DNA of 64,000 nt from Thiorhodovibrio winogradskyi (GTDB lineage Bacteria; Pseudomonadota; Gammaproteobacteria; Chromatiales; Chromatiaceae), in the NCBI RefSeq assembly GCF_036208045.1, contig NZ_CP121472.1, forward strand, positions 1,685,531 through 1,749,530. The letters are read 5' to 3'. The position numbers and the translations under genes were made by a program. The notes beneath the pieces are model-generated. The model did no database searches and was not told where the DNA came from. It worked only from the letters and a program-made list of their open reading frames with translations. This document shows, piece after piece, positions 30,294-39,708 of this stretch; position 1 is the stretch's first letter, and every line of letters begins with the position of its first letter.

Positions 30294-31271
30294 ATGAACA
30301 CAGATAAATCAACCGAAGCCTTGGCCTTTGGCATTCGCCGCCGGGTGTTTGAACACAGCATCCGTAACAACGGCGGCTATCTGAGCCAGGCCTGCTCGGC
30401 GGCCGAACAACTCGCCTGGCTGTATAACGAACAGCTTCGGCTCGGCGCGCCCACACTGCCACCGGTACCGCTGCCTTTTGCCGGGGTGCCGGCGCCCGGC
30501 AACCATGCCTATCGCACCGGCGCGGGCTACCATGGCCCCGCCGAGCCCTCTCTCGATCGCCTTTTCATCGCTCCGGCCCACTATGCGCTGGTGGCCTATG
30601 CCGCTCTGATCGAAGTTGGCCGCCTGGCGCCGGAAGCTCTGGATCAGTTCAACCAGGACGGCTCTTCGGTGGAAATGATCGGTGCCGAGCATTCCCCTGG
30701 CATGGAGGTACACAATGGAACCCTGGGCATCGGGCTCTCAACCGGCGCCGGGCTGGCCTGGGGTCGGCGGCGCAAGGGCGAGACCGGCGCGGTCTGGGTG
30801 TTCATGTCCGATGGCGAGGTGCAGGAAGGCCAGACCTGGGAGGCGGTGCAGAGCTGCGTGCATCATGGCATCGACAACCTCTACGCCATCATGGATGTCA
30901 ACGCCCAGCAGTGCGATGGCGCCATGAGCGCGGTCATGGATGTCGGTGACCTGAAGGCGAAATTCGTAAGCTTCGGCGCCGTGGCGGTGGAGATCGATGG
31001 CCATGATCTCGCCGCCATGCGCGTGGCGGCGCAAACACCGCACCCAGGGCGCCCGCTGATCATTCTCGCGCGCACCTGCCCCTATCAAGGCATGCCGAGT
31101 TTGAAGAGCCGCTTTCCACGCCTGCATTATGTGCGTTTCAAGAGCGAGGACGAGCGCGAGAGCATGCGCCGGGCCATTGCCGCCGAGCTTGGACTCAATG
31201 CTGAGCCGGCCTCCAGCCAGCCAGGGCGGCAGGAGACCAGCCCTGCGACAACCGCCGCGAAGGGAGACTGA
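30294..31271 (+). CDS. Split transketolase, N-terminal (thiamine-diphosphate) subunit
   Basis: A 325-residue protein equal to the N-terminal half of transketolase. Seen: GNHAYRTGAGYHG, the substrate/cofactor His region AEHSPGMEVHNGTLGIGLSTG and the ThDP-magnesium motif MSDGEVQEG (172-179) with its distal Asn203 (MDVN). It needs the next gene product to form the active site between the two chains. Split transketolases serve bacterial side pathways, such as apulose-4-phosphate or sulfosugar breakdown, as well as core sugar metabolism. The second-half gene follows after 4 bp. No kinase or isomerase for a specific sugar is present nearby, so the donor ketose is unknown. Confidence 0.88.
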   Translation: MNTDKSTEALAFGIRRRVFEHSIRNNGGYLSQACSAAEQLAWLYNEQLRLGAPTLPPVPLPFAGVPAPGNHAYRTGAGYHGPAEPSLDRLFIAPAHYALVAYAALIEVGRLAPEALDQFNQDGSSVEMIGAEHSPGMEVHNGTLGIGLSTGAGLAWGRRRKGETGAVWVFMSDGEVQEGQTWEAVQSCVHHGIDNLYAIMDVNAQQCDGAMSAVMDVGDLKAKFVSFGAVAVEIDGHDLAAMRVAAQTPHPGRPLIILARTCPYQGMPSLKSRFPRLHYVRFKSEDERESMRRAIAAELGLNAEPASSQPGRQETSPATTAAKGD

Positions 31272-31275
31272 CGCC

Positions 31276-32280
31276 ATGGTCGAAATGGTTGCCCGCCCCT
31301 ATGCCGCCGCTTTCGAGGCCCACGCGCTTGCCCATCCGGAGGTGCTCTGCCTGTCGGCCGATCTGACCTCCTCGTGCGAGATCGACGGCTTTCGTGACCG
31401 CCACCCGGAGCGTTTTCTATCTCTTGGCATGGCGGAACAAAACCTGATGAGCTTCGCCGGCGGGCTTGGACTCGCCGGCTTTCGGCCCTTCATTCACAGC
31501 TTCGGGGTGTTTCTCTATCGCCGCCCCTATGATCAACTCATCGCCTCGGTCGCCTACCCGCGCCGGGCAGTGCGGCTCATGGGTTTTCTGCCCGGATTGA
31601 CCACGCCTGGCGGCATGACCCATCAGGCGATCGAAGACATCGCCGTGATGCGTTCCATTCCGAACATGACCATCCTGGAAAGCGGTGATGCCACAGAGGT
31701 CGAAAGCCTATGCGCGGCGGCCGACACGATTGACGGCCCGGTCTATTGCCGGGTGCTGCGCGGGCTGGTACCACGGCTGTTCGCCACGCCCATTCGGGTC
31801 GGGGAGATGCGGGTGCTCAGCGAAGGGAGCGACATCCTGGTCCTGACCGCCGGCATCGCCACCGAGGAGGCCCTGCGCGCCCGCGCGGCGCTTGCGCATG
31901 CCGGCGTGTCCATTCGCCACCTGCATCTGCACACCATCAAGCCCTTCGACGCGCACGCCCTGCTCGATCAGATCGCCTCGGTTCAGCATGGCGTGATTAC
32001 CCTGGAGAACCATGTCATCGAGGGCGGCATCGGCTCCCTGTGCGCCGAGATCATGGCCGATCATGGCGTTGGCAAGCCCCTGCGGCGCCTGGGACTGCGC
32101 GACACCTTCGCCCACGGCGGCTCGCGGGCCTATCTGCTGCGCTACTACGGCCTGAACGCCATGGCCCTGGTCGGCGCGGTCGAGTCACTGCTTGGCGAGC
32201 ATTTTGGCGTGAGCGAGGCCGATCTGGAGGCCGCGCGAGTGGATGCGGTGCATTCCGACGCCAAGGCGGAGGCCCTATAA
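31276..32280 (+). CDS. Split transketolase, C-terminal (pyrimidine-binding) subunit
   Basis: A 334-residue protein corresponding to the Pyr and C-terminal domains of transketolase. The catalytic Glu54 that activates ThDP is in LGMAEQNLMSFAGGLGLAG. Further family blocks are PYDQLIASVAYP, GGMTHQAIEDIAVMRSIPNM and the C-terminal VITLENHVIEGGIGS, which is shared with 1-deoxyxylulose-5-phosphate synthases. Start ATG 31276 is 4 bp after the stop of the first subunit, with AGGGAG in front. The RubisCO-like gene follows at once, so all three genes form one operon. Confidence 0.88.
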   Translation: MVEMVARPYAAAFEAHALAHPEVLCLSADLTSSCEIDGFRDRHPERFLSLGMAEQNLMSFAGGLGLAGFRPFIHSFGVFLYRRPYDQLIASVAYPRRAVRLMGFLPGLTTPGGMTHQAIEDIAVMRSIPNMTILESGDATEVESLCAAADTIDGPVYCRVLRGLVPRLFATPIRVGEMRVLSEGSDILVLTAGIATEEALRARAALAHAGVSIRHLHLHTIKPFDAHALLDQIASVQHGVITLENHVIEGGIGSLCAEIMADHGVGKPLRRLGLRDTFAHGGSRAYLLRYYGLNAMALVGAVESLLGEHFGVSEADLEAARVDAVHSDAKAEAL

Positions 32281-32288
32281 ACACGCGC

Positions 32289-33446
32289 TTGACAGTGACC
32301 TATGGGATCGCCGCCGCCAGCCTCGCGGAGGCGCGCGCGCGCGCCGCCGACATCGCGCTGGAGCAGACGGTTGAGATTCCGGCCGACATCGTGCCCGAGG
32401 GCTACATCGCCGAGACCATCGTCGGGCGGATCGAGGCGCTCGAACCCGATGCCGATACTGAAACCAATGCCGGGAATGGGGGCCGCTTCCGCGCCACCCT
32501 TTCCTACAGCCCAGACAGCATCGGCGGGGAATTACCGCAGTTGCTGAATGTGATCTTTGGCAATTCCTCGCTGCAACCCGGGCTCAAGGTGGTGGGATTC
32601 AGGCTCGGCGAGACCTTGAGCCGACAGTTTCCCGGCGCGGCCTTTGGCATCACGGGCTTGCGGGCGCTGGTCAAGCGACCAAGAGGCGGGCTGATCGCGG
32701 CGGTGATCAAGCCCCAGGGCGCAACGGCCGAGAGCCTGGCCGCTATCGCCTATCGCTGCGCCCTGGCCGGCGCCGACATCATCAAGGAGGACCATGGTCT
32801 AGCCAATCAGCCAAGCGCGCCCTTTCAGGCGCGGTGCGAGCAGATCGGCCGAGCGGTGGCGCGTGCCAATGCCGAGACCGGCGGCGCGAGCCTGTATTTC
32901 GCCAATCTGAATGGCCCGCACGAGACCCTGATGGAGCAGGCCCGCTTCGCCCGCACCGCCGGCGCGGGTGGCTTGCTGGTGATGCCGGGGCTCCTGGGCT
33001 TCGATCTGCTGCGTCGCCTGTCGCAAGACCCGGAGATTCAGCTGCCACTCATGGCCCATCCGAGCCTGCTCGGTTCCCATGTGCTGTCGTCTGACAGCGG
33101 CTTCAGCCACGGCGTACTCTTTGGCGCCATCATGCGGCTCGCCGGCGCGGATATTTCGATTTTTCCTAATATCGGCGGTCGTTTCAGTTTCAGTCGCGCG
33201 GACTGCCTGGACATTGCCGAGCAGTGCCGCGACACCGATGGCATCGGCCGGCCTATTTTGCCAAGTCCGGGCGGCGGCATGAGCGTTGAACGGGCCGCGG
33301 AAATGCACGCCATGTATGGCGAGGATGTGGTCTATCTGCTGGGCGGCAGCCTGCTACGCCATGGCGAGCGCATCGGTGGGGCAATTCAAGCGATGCGCCA
33401 GGCGCTGGAAGCGGCGATTTCTCGCGAGAGCAAAGCACCGGATTGA
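32289..33446 (+). CDS. RubisCO-like protein (type IV large-subunit homologue)
   Basis: A protein of about 385 residues with the RubisCO large-chain fold. Seen: Lys141 in AVIKPQG (equivalent to the first catalytic Lys; the second is Gln), the activation loop AGADIIKEDHGL with Lys166, Glu167, Asp168 and His169 where RubisCO has Lys-Asp-Asp-Glu, a single His in LPLMAHPSL, no loop-6 Lys, and LPSPGGGM in place of the SGG phosphate loop. It therefore cannot fix CO2 like RubisCO. Type IV proteins act as enolases, isomerases or decarboxylases in methionine-salvage-type or apionate pathways; HGLANQ resembles the IV-NonPhoto/OiaX group from memory. The start is uncertain: TTG 32289 or ATA 32277 (GGAGG at 32268-32272). 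Confidence 0.85.
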   Translation: MTVTYGIAAASLAEARARAADIALEQTVEIPADIVPEGYIAETIVGRIEALEPDADTETNAGNGGRFRATLSYSPDSIGGELPQLLNVIFGNSSLQPGLKVVGFRLGETLSRQFPGAAFGITGLRALVKRPRGGLIAAVIKPQGATAESLAAIAYRCALAGADIIKEDHGLANQPSAPFQARCEQIGRAVARANAETGGASLYFANLNGPHETLMEQARFARTAGAGGLLVMPGLLGFDLLRRLSQDPEIQLPLMAHPSLLGSHVLSSDSGFSHGVLFGAIMRLAGADISIFPNIGGRFSFSRADCLDIAEQCRDTDGIGRPILPSPGGGMSVERAAEMHAMYGEDVVYLLGGSLLRHGERIGGAIQAMRQALEAAISRESKAPD

Positions 33447-33497
33447 CCGCGTCACTGCCGACTATCCCCCTGTTTCTGCTGGTCGCTAGCGTCAGCG

Positions 33498-36023
33498 CTA
33501 GCGACCAGCGAACTGGGTTCTCCGCGCCAAGCGTTCGAGCAGTTCCCGCACCATGGCGCGGCGGATGGGTTTGGCGAGATGATCGTCCATGCCGGCGGCC
33601 AAACAAGCTTCGCGATCGGATGCCAGAGCGTTGGCGGTCATGGCTACGATCGGGGTGCGTGCGCTGGCGTGCTGGCTTTCCAGCGCGCGGATTTTCTCAG
33701 TGGCCTCTATGCCGCCCATGACCGGCATTTGCATGTCCATGAAAATCAAGTCAAAGCAGTCGGCTTGATAGCATTCGATCGCGCGTTGGCCGTTCTCGGC
33801 TACTACCACCTCATGACCCCATTGCTTGAGAAGCGCCACCACCAGTTTTTGGTTGACTGGATTATCCTCGGCCAGCAGCACCCGCAGACTGGTCGTCGGC
33901 CCGGGATCAGCTGCGTCATCAATGAGCTTGTGATTGGTGCCGGGCATCGCAGGCAAGAACTCTGGTTGGAGCAGGTGGGTGATCGCGTTCCACAGCTCCG
34001 AGGGTGTTGGCGGGCTGGTCAGCCGCTCTATCTTCGAGGCCGGAACTGATTTTGAGGTGCGTGCATGGGGCCCGATAAGCAACAGCGGCATTGAATGCCT
34101 ATCGACGGACCGCGCCCTTGCCTCATCCTGGTTCTTTGTCAGCCCGGTTAACAATACGTCTATGTCATCCGCCGACAGGCTGGTCATCGGGTCGTTCAGC
34201 AGCGCCAGGCCAATAGGTGGCGCCTGGGCGAGTCGGGCGCGCGCCTGCGCGAGATCCACGACTGCTATCACATCAAGTCCCCAATCAAGCAGCCAAGCTT
34301 CCAGGGTCGCGCGGCTGAGCGGATGCGGATCCATCAGTAGCACGGATGTGGATAGATCGAAGGGGCGCAGGACATCCTCGCCGCGGCTTGGGGGCTGGTG
34401 CGGGCGCGCGAGCGGTAGGGTGAAAAAGAACTCGCTACCGACGCCCTGCTCACTGGTCACGCGCATCTGTCCGCCCATGAGTTCGACCAGACCGGCGGCG
34501 ATGGTCAGACCCAGACCGGTGCCGCCGTACTCGCGGGTGGTGGAGGCATCGGCTTGGGTGAAGGCCTGGAAGATCCGCTCGAGCTTGGCGGCGGGAATGC
34601 CGGTGCCGGTATCGCGCACGCCGATGCGCACCTGGTCGATCCGGGCGCCAGCGTCCGCGAGCAAACGCACCGAGACGCTCACCTCGCCCGCCTTGGGAGT
34701 AAACTTAATGGCGTTGTCGCACAGATTCACCAGCACTTGGCGCAGACGTCCGGGATCGCCGAGCGACTGCCGTGGCAGATCGGCGGACAAATCATAGGCC
34801 AGGGTCACGCCCTTGTTGCGCGCGCGAATGCTCAACGCCTTGAGGGTTTCGGCGACCAAGCCGACCAGATTGAAGGGGGTCTGTTCCAGCTCGATACGAC
34901 CGGCCTCGATCTTGGAGAAATCCAGGATCTCATTGAGGATACCGAGCAGTGCCTCGGCCGATGAGTGCACGATGTTGATGTAGTTGCGCTGGGTGTTGGT
35001 CAGCTCGGTGTCCAGCGCCAGCTCGGCCATGCCGATGATGCCGTTCATCGGGGTGCGAATCTCATGGCTCATGTTGGCGATGAACTGGCTCTTGGCCTGA
35101 TTGGCTTGCTCGGCGAGATCGCGCGCCAGGCGCATGTCCTCCTCGGCGAGCTTTTGCGCGGTAATGTCGAAATTGACCCCGACTATCCGTTCGGGGCGAC
35201 CATCGGGGGTACGGGAAACCGCCGCGCGACCGCGCAGATAGCGGATGTCGCCCGTCGGGCGGCGAATGCGGAACTCGATGTCGAACAGGGCATCGTGCTC
35301 GATGGCGGCGGTCAAATGCCGCCGCGCGATCGGCAGGTCGTCCGGATGCACGCGCTCGGCCCAGTCCTGGAAGCGCTCGTGAAAGTCCGCGCGCGCGATG
35401 CCGAACAGATCCAGCATGCGGTCATCCCAGCGCAAGCGCTCGCGGGCGATGTCCCATTCCCAGACGCCGATCTCGGCGGAGTAGCTGGCCAGCTCCAGGC
35501 GTTGTTTTTGTGCGCGCAACTCGGTCTCGAACAGACAGGCGCGCGCCGCGTGCGCGAGCTTGAGCACCAGGGGCGCGAAGGCGCGTTGAAATGCCTCTGA
35601 CAGGGCGCCGACAGCATGGCTACGGGCCAGGATGAGGACACCGAAGTCCGGTAGGCAGAAGGCATGCATCAGGCAGCTCTCCTGGGGCAGCAGCAACGCC
35701 TGGTCGTCAGTCCGTTCGCACAGGCTGGCGTACAGGCGCTTGATCGGCCATTCGGCGCTGAAGGCGGCGTAACAGGGATTGCGCGGCAGCGAACGCGGCA
35801 GTAGACAACACAGCGGTTCCTCGCCGCTCGTCATGTCAGGAGCATGCGACGGCAATTGCAGGATGGCGCCGCCACTGCCATTGAGCAGCCGCAGCAGGTC
35901 GGAGAGAAAGCGCCGCAGCATGGGCTGCAACTCGCCGCTGGCGTCTATGGCCAGCGACAATTCGAAGAGTACTTCGGTTTCGAGCGCCAGGCTCATGTCG
36001 GTCTCCGCGCGCGGGCGGCTCAT
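33498..36023 (-). CDS. Hybrid histidine kinase with PAS and two receivers
   Basis: An 841-residue soluble kinase. Residues 1-170 are GAF-like. A PAS/PAC follows at about 185-290 (IGVWEW, RVHPDDL). The HisKA His is His320 ([14 protein letters not shown]), then an ATPase domain with RDTGTGIP and GGTGLGL. The first receiver ([11 protein letters not shown]) lacks the usual acidic pocket and is probably inactive. The second ([11 protein letters not shown], Asp in LIFMDMQMP, Lys in HLAKPI) is complete. There is no histidine phosphotransfer domain, so a separate one is needed. Its ATG overlaps the FIST gene stop (ATGA), so FIST is the likely input partner. Confidence 0.9.
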   Translation of the reverse strand: MSRPRAETDMSLALETEVLFELSLAIDASGELQPMLRRFLSDLLRLLNGSGGAILQLPSHAPDMTSGEEPLCCLLPRSLPRNPCYAAFSAEWPIKRLYASLCERTDDQALLLPQESCLMHAFCLPDFGVLILARSHAVGALSEAFQRAFAPLVLKLAHAARACLFETELRAQKQRLELASYSAEIGVWEWDIARERLRWDDRMLDLFGIARADFHERFQDWAERVHPDDLPIARRHLTAAIEHDALFDIEFRIRRPTGDIRYLRGRAAVSRTPDGRPERIVGVNFDITAQKLAEEDMRLARDLAEQANQAKSQFIANMSHEIRTPMNGIIGMAELALDTELTNTQRNYINIVHSSAEALLGILNEILDFSKIEAGRIELEQTPFNLVGLVAETLKALSIRARNKGVTLAYDLSADLPRQSLGDPGRLRQVLVNLCDNAIKFTPKAGEVSVSVRLLADAGARIDQVRIGVRDTGTGIPAAKLERIFQAFTQADASTTREYGGTGLGLTIAAGLVELMGGQMRVTSEQGVGSEFFFTLPLARPHQPPSRGEDVLRPFDLSTSVLLMDPHPLSRATLEAWLLDWGLDVIAVVDLAQARARLAQAPPIGLALLNDPMTSLSADDIDVLLTGLTKNQDEARARSVDRHSMPLLLIGPHARTSKSVPASKIERLTSPPTPSELWNAITHLLQPEFLPAMPGTNHKLIDDAADPGPTTSLRVLLAEDNPVNQKLVVALLKQWGHEVVVAENGQRAIECYQADCFDLIFMDMQMPVMGGIEATEKIRALESQHASARTPIVAMTANALASDREACLAAGMDDHLAKPIRRAMVRELLERLARRTQFAGR

Positions 36024-37204
36024 CCCTCGGCGCTAGCGAAAAGGCCCACCACCGAGGTCTTGTTGTAGAACTCGAGAAAATCCTCGCCCGCGTTGGCGAT
36101 TTCCCCAAGCGTCAGCGCGCCGACTAACGGCAGGCCGTCATCGACCACGGCGAGTTCGCGGTCAAAGTCATCGCCGAGAAAGAGCACCCGGGATATGCAG
36201 TCGATGAAAATACGCAGCGCGCCCTTGCTTGGATCCTGTGCGGCCAGTGCCACGCCCGAGAGCCACTGGGCTTGACCGGCGGCGGCGATCAGGCTGTCGG
36301 TGTCGCCGTGCAGAATATGCACCAGGGACGATTGCGGAATTTCGCCGACACAAAGGATGCTGCCATCCTCTCCGAGTAAAATCGGGTCGCGCACCACCAC
36401 CTCGCCGCCCATTTTGCGAATGCCGAAGGGGTAGGCGGTGGCGACGCTGAAGAAGGTCTCGGCATCCAGCGGTTGTGCCGAATGCTCGGCGATGGCCTCG
36501 CGGTAGACCTCGAACGCCGGACGGTAATTGAGTTCGATCAGGCGATTATGTTCCGCGCGGGTGACCTTGATGGGCTCCGAGATAGGCGTCCAGCCATGCG
36601 CCACGCCAATGCCGGCGGGCCAGTCGAGTTGCGCCAGCACGGCGGCATCGGCCAGCAGCCCGTTCTGGGTAAAGACGCAAGGCGTGGAGGCGCCAGCGGC
36701 GAGCGAGCCGGCACCGCCGCCGAGATAATTGGCCTCCAGCCCGAAGTTCTCGAACAGCGCATCGATCAGCCCGGCGATGCGCTTGGCATAGCCATCGACG
36801 AAGACAAAGAGGGTTGGACGTCCAGGGCCATCGGGATCGAGCGCGTCCTCGAGCGCCAGCGCCAAGTCGCGCCGTGGGTCGCTGAGATCCTTCAAGATCC
36901 GCAGGCGCGGCGCTCGCGCCAGCCCGAGGACGATGGAGCCGCGGGTCAGGCGCTCGCGGCCCTGGAGGATCTGCGGAAAGAGTCCGCCAAACAGCGGTTT
37001 GCCGATGCTACCCAGCAGTGGATCGAGCACTGCCGGGGCGAAACCATTGTCATGGCAGGCCAGCACCAGCAGTCCGGCGACCTGGGGCTTCGCCGCCTGT
37101 TCGCGCAGGGCCTGCTCGAGTCCCTCAAGACGTCCTGATCGGTCAATGGACAGCATCGCGACGGTCTCCGTTATCCTGTTTGATGGCGTTGATGGTGTTT
37201 GCAT
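36020..37204 (-). CDS. FIST-domain sensory protein
   Basis: A 394-residue protein with FIST N-terminal and C-terminal halves, seen in [39 protein letters not shown] and [18 protein letters not shown] domains are proposed small-ligand sensors that bind amino acids or similar molecules and feed signalling proteins. The stop overlaps the kinase start by four bases, so the two are translated together. ATG 37204 is used here; ATG 37156 (MLSIDRSG) is a possible later start. Confidence 0.82.
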   Translation of the reverse strand: MQTPSTPSNRITETVAMLSIDRSGRLEGLEQALREQAAKPQVAGLLVLACHDNGFAPAVLDPLLGSIGKPLFGGLFPQILQGRERLTRGSIVLGLARAPRLRILKDLSDPRRDLALALEDALDPDGPGRPTLFVFVDGYAKRIAGLIDALFENFGLEANYLGGGAGSLAAGASTPCVFTQNGLLADAAVLAQLDWPAGIGVAHGWTPISEPIKVTRAEHNRLIELNYRPAFEVYREAIAEHSAQPLDAETFFSVATAYPFGIRKMGGEVVVRDPILLGEDGSILCVGEIPQSSLVHILHGDTDSLIAAAGQAQWLSGVALAAQDPSKGALRIFIDCISRVLFLGDDFDRELAVVDDGLPLVGALTLGEIANAGEDFLEFYNKTSVVGLFASAEG

Positions 37205-37281
37205 CCTGGAAGCGCGCCGACTCGGTGTTGGACACTCGAGCGTGCGTTAGTCTGACAGGGAATGCCGGCGGAAACCCGCTG

Positions 37282-38502
37282 TTACTGGCGCGCGCCCAGA
37301 ATGGCGCCGATCTCGGCGTCGCTCAGGACAATGGGGTTGGTTTTCATGCTCGATCCGCGACTGCCGGCGACGATGCGCGCGTGATCGGCCCGCGTCACGC
37401 CCAGCGCGCCCAAGCGCGGCAGCGCCAGGCGCTCGGTCCAGTCCTCGAGCAGCGCGACCAAAGTGTCGGCGGCCGCTGCATCGTCCTCCGCCGGAGTCTC
37501 GGCATGATCGGGGCCATGATGCACCGCGCTCAGCAGCCGGCCAAGTTGGGCGTATTTCGCCAGCGCCGGATGCGCGGGGTCGCGTTCGCGCAAGGCCTGA
37601 ACGTTGACCCGAGTGGCGGCGGCGACCAGGGTGCCACACACCACACCATGGGGAATCGGGAACAGAGCGCCCAAGGGCGAGGCCAGGCCATGCACACTAC
37701 CAAGACCGGTCTGGGCCAGCACCATGCCCGAGAGCAGCGCGGCATAGGCCATGTTGGCACGCGCTGCCGCGTCACCTGGATCCCGTGCCAGGGGCAGTAG
37801 GCCATCGCGCACGCGGCGCAGTCCGTCGAGCGCCAGGGCGTCGCACAGCGGATTGGCGCGCGCCGAGATATAAGCCTCGAGCAGTTGGGTCAGGGCGTCC
37901 ATGCCATTGCCGGCAATGACCGCGGGCGGGCAGGTGACGAGAAAATCCGGATCGACCACCGCCACGGCGGCCACCAGTTGCTCATCGCGGAAGGATTTCT
38001 TGTAGCCATCCGGCCCCTGGACGCTCAGCACAGCGTTCTTGGTCGCCTCCGAGCCGGTGCCGGCGGTGGTCGGCACAGCGATTAGCGGCAGTGCCGGGCC
38101 GCGATAAGGCAATTCGGGGCCGACGCCTTCGAGATAATCCAGCACCGAGCCGCCACCGGGCAGCAGCCCGGCGATGGCCTTGCCGGCGTCAAGTGCGCTG
38201 CCACCGCCGATGGCGATGACGACTTCAATGCCGGCGTCGCGCCAGGCGCGCACGCTGTCATCGACCAGGCCGGGCGCGGGTTCGCCGGCGATCCGGCATT
38301 CGCCGAGCGACACCCCAGCCTCGGCGAAGCCCCGCGCGAGTTCGGGCCAGAAGGGCCCGTCAAGCAGGGAGGCGCCGCCGGTGACCAGCAGCGCTCGTTG
38401 TCCGAACCGACGGGCGAGCGCTGGCAACATCGCGCGCGTTCCGGCGCCGAACTCAATGCTGGGTAGGCGGGCAATGCGAAAAGGCGGCATCATGGGCTCC
38501 AT
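37282..38502 (-). CDS. Iron-containing alcohol dehydrogenase
   Basis: A 406-residue group III alcohol dehydrogenase. Seen: the NAD-binding GGGSALDAGKAIAGL, the AGTGSEATKNAVL block, a metal-ligand Asp in GNGMDALTQLLEAY, and metal-ligand His residues in HGLASPLGALFPIPHG. The family oxidises alcohols or reduces aldehydes with NAD(P). No substrate is indicated; an aldehyde arising from sugar cleavage by the transketolase-RLP operon is only a guess. ATG 38502 is followed by closer ATG codons (MMPPF) which may be the real start. It lies 77 bp upstream of the FIST start on the same strand. Confidence 0.88.
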   Translation of the reverse strand: MEPMMPPFRIARLPSIEFGAGTRAMLPALARRFGQRALLVTGGASLLDGPFWPELARGFAEAGVSLGECRIAGEPAPGLVDDSVRAWRDAGIEVVIAIGGGSALDAGKAIAGLLPGGGSVLDYLEGVGPELPYRGPALPLIAVPTTAGTGSEATKNAVLSVQGPDGYKKSFRDEQLVAAVAVVDPDFLVTCPPAVIAGNGMDALTQLLEAYISARANPLCDALALDGLRRVRDGLLPLARDPGDAAARANMAYAALLSGMVLAQTGLGSVHGLASPLGALFPIPHGVVCGTLVAAATRVNVQALRERDPAHPALAKYAQLGRLLSAVHHGPDHAETPAEDDAAAADTLVALLEDWTERLALPRLGALGVTRADHARIVAGSRGSSMKTNPIVLSDAEIGAILGARQ

Positions 38503-38617
38503 GAGAAATCCTCGCTCATACTTGTGGTAGCGGTTTTTGCCGCGATGACTGTATCGCGGCTAAAGCCATGACCTGTCTTCCGCTTGTTCCTGGAACGAGT
38601 GTTAGGTGGATATTGGC

Positions 38618-38911
38618 TTAATCCTCGCCAATGCGCTGGTAGTGGCTTGCTTGGCGTGGATGCGCCATCATCGGTTCCACCGTCTCGCGCCAGCGCAGAT
38701 AATGCGCGGTTTCTTTGTGCGCGCGGGCATCGGCCTCGGTGGCAAAATCCTCATAGAGCACGAAGGCGTTGGGATCTTCGAGCGATTGCAGCACATCGAA
38801 GCGGCGATTTCCAGGCTCTTGGCGCGAGCCGCGCCGATTCAACTCGGTCGCGGCCATAAAGGCCTCGCGCTGCTCGGGAATGACCTGTATCTGGACAATG
38901 GCGGTTGGCAT
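38618..38911 (-). CDS. ABM-domain quinol monooxygenase-like protein
   Basis: A 97-residue dimeric alpha/beta-barrel (ABM) protein resembling YgiN-type monooxygenases (IVQIQVIPEQREAFM, NAFVLYEDFATEADARAHK, HYLRW). Members oxidise quinols or polyketide rings without cofactors or act as stress-response proteins. It stands 115 bp upstream of the alcohol dehydrogenase gene on the same strand. Confidence 0.78.
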   Translation of the reverse strand: MPTAIVQIQVIPEQREAFMAATELNRRGSRQEPGNRRFDVLQSLEDPNAFVLYEDFATEADARAHKETAHYLRWRETVEPMMAHPRQASHYQRIGED

Positions 38912-39020
38912 GGGATCACCTCTTTTCGGTCTGAATGTTCCTTGGTTTTAGCGAGATGTAAGGATGGAAAGGCTGGTCACCACCTGTCAATGACCCTTAA
39001 TACCTTGATAATAAAGTCAG

Positions 39021-39040
39021 TTACCCTGTGAGGGTGGTAA
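39021..39040. other. Palindromic hairpin in the gap 38912-39277
   Basis: The 366-bp gap holds no gene I can support. The segment 39021-39040 folds as ACCCT-GTG-AGGGT (39023-39035) or, alternatively, TTACC with GGTAA at its ends. It could be an operator or transcript-end structure for either neighbour. Nothing else stands out. Confidence 0.3.
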
Positions 39041-39277
39041 GGTTCGGCTGACAGATCGAACGGCTGCTTCTCTTGTGACACTGGCGCGGAGAAAGGCTTC
39101 TGCATGAAACCTCTGCTAGCGCATCAGGGCAACGCTGAGTTCGGGAACCGGGCTCTTTTCGGCCACCGGGAGCCGGATGCTATCTGGATGCTACCTGTTT
39201 GGTGAAAGCATCCGGCGATTGCGATGAAGAGTCGCGTAGAATCGAGGTTTTCAACAATTCCAAGAGAAAACGAGCCG

Positions 39278-39466
39278 ATGGCAAAACCCAATTATGCGTT
39301 TGAGAAACGCCAGCGCGATTTGGCAAAAAAGGCCAAGCAAGAGGCCAAGCGCCAGCGCAAGATAGCCGGGACAGAGAGCCCGGAAAACCCCGAAAGTCAG
39401 AAAAGTCAGGACGACACGGAACCGACTGCGCGACCAGGGGACGCGGATGACGAAGTAACATCATGA
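39278..39466 (+). CDS. Small basic conserved hypothetical protein
   Basis: A 62-residue protein starting MAKPNYAFEKRQRDLAKKAK. The very basic, helical first half is a pattern common in short hypothetical proteins of Proteobacteria. The second half is acidic and probably disordered (ESQKSQDDTE). ATG 39278 is chosen because the family starts with MAKPNY; an upstream frame adds 18 unconserved residues. Its function is unknown, and nucleic-acid binding is conceivable from the charge. Confidence 0.7.
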   Translation: MAKPNYAFEKRQRDLAKKAKQEAKRQRKIAGTESPENPESQKSQDDTEPTARPGDADDEVTS

Positions 39467-39579
39467 TTTTCAATCCATTTCAGGGGTTTTAACCCCGGAT
39501 CCCGCCTGTGGAGAGCGACTGGCGTGGGTACTTTTATACCAAACCACGAGCGCGACATCAGGCTCGCAGCCTTTCTGCG

Positions 39580-39708
39580 GCAATTCCAAATTTTGTTTTC
39601 CAGCGTCCGGTTGTCGGCCCGGTTATTAGTAGACGCGCCATCTTAGCGCGTCATGAAGCGGCTGGAAGCCGCTTCCATACCACATGAAACACCCAAATTT
39701 GGAATTGC
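39580..39708. mobile_element. MITE-like element with 14-bp terminal inverted repeats
   Basis: GCAATTCCAAATTT (39580-39593) and its exact reverse complement (39695-39708) bound a 129-bp non-coding segment. Inside is a strong hairpin with 8-bp arms (GAAGCGGC and GCCGCTTC). It has no open frame of its own and falls within the 3' end of the TVP38-like gene, whose last residues (SNSKFGCF) are encoded by the right repeat. No clear target-site duplication is visible. Confidence 0.6.

Noticed and set aside
31746-32277. In-frame 5' extension of the RLP gene over the second transketolase half
   Set aside because: The extension lies in a shifted frame of a clearly conserved transketolase and has Arg/Pro-rich shadow-frame sequence.
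32289-33446. True RubisCO large subunit
   Set aside because: Catalytic Lys, Glu and loop-6 residues of RubisCO are missing and no small subunit or carboxysome gene is nearby, so it is a type IV RubisCO-like protein.
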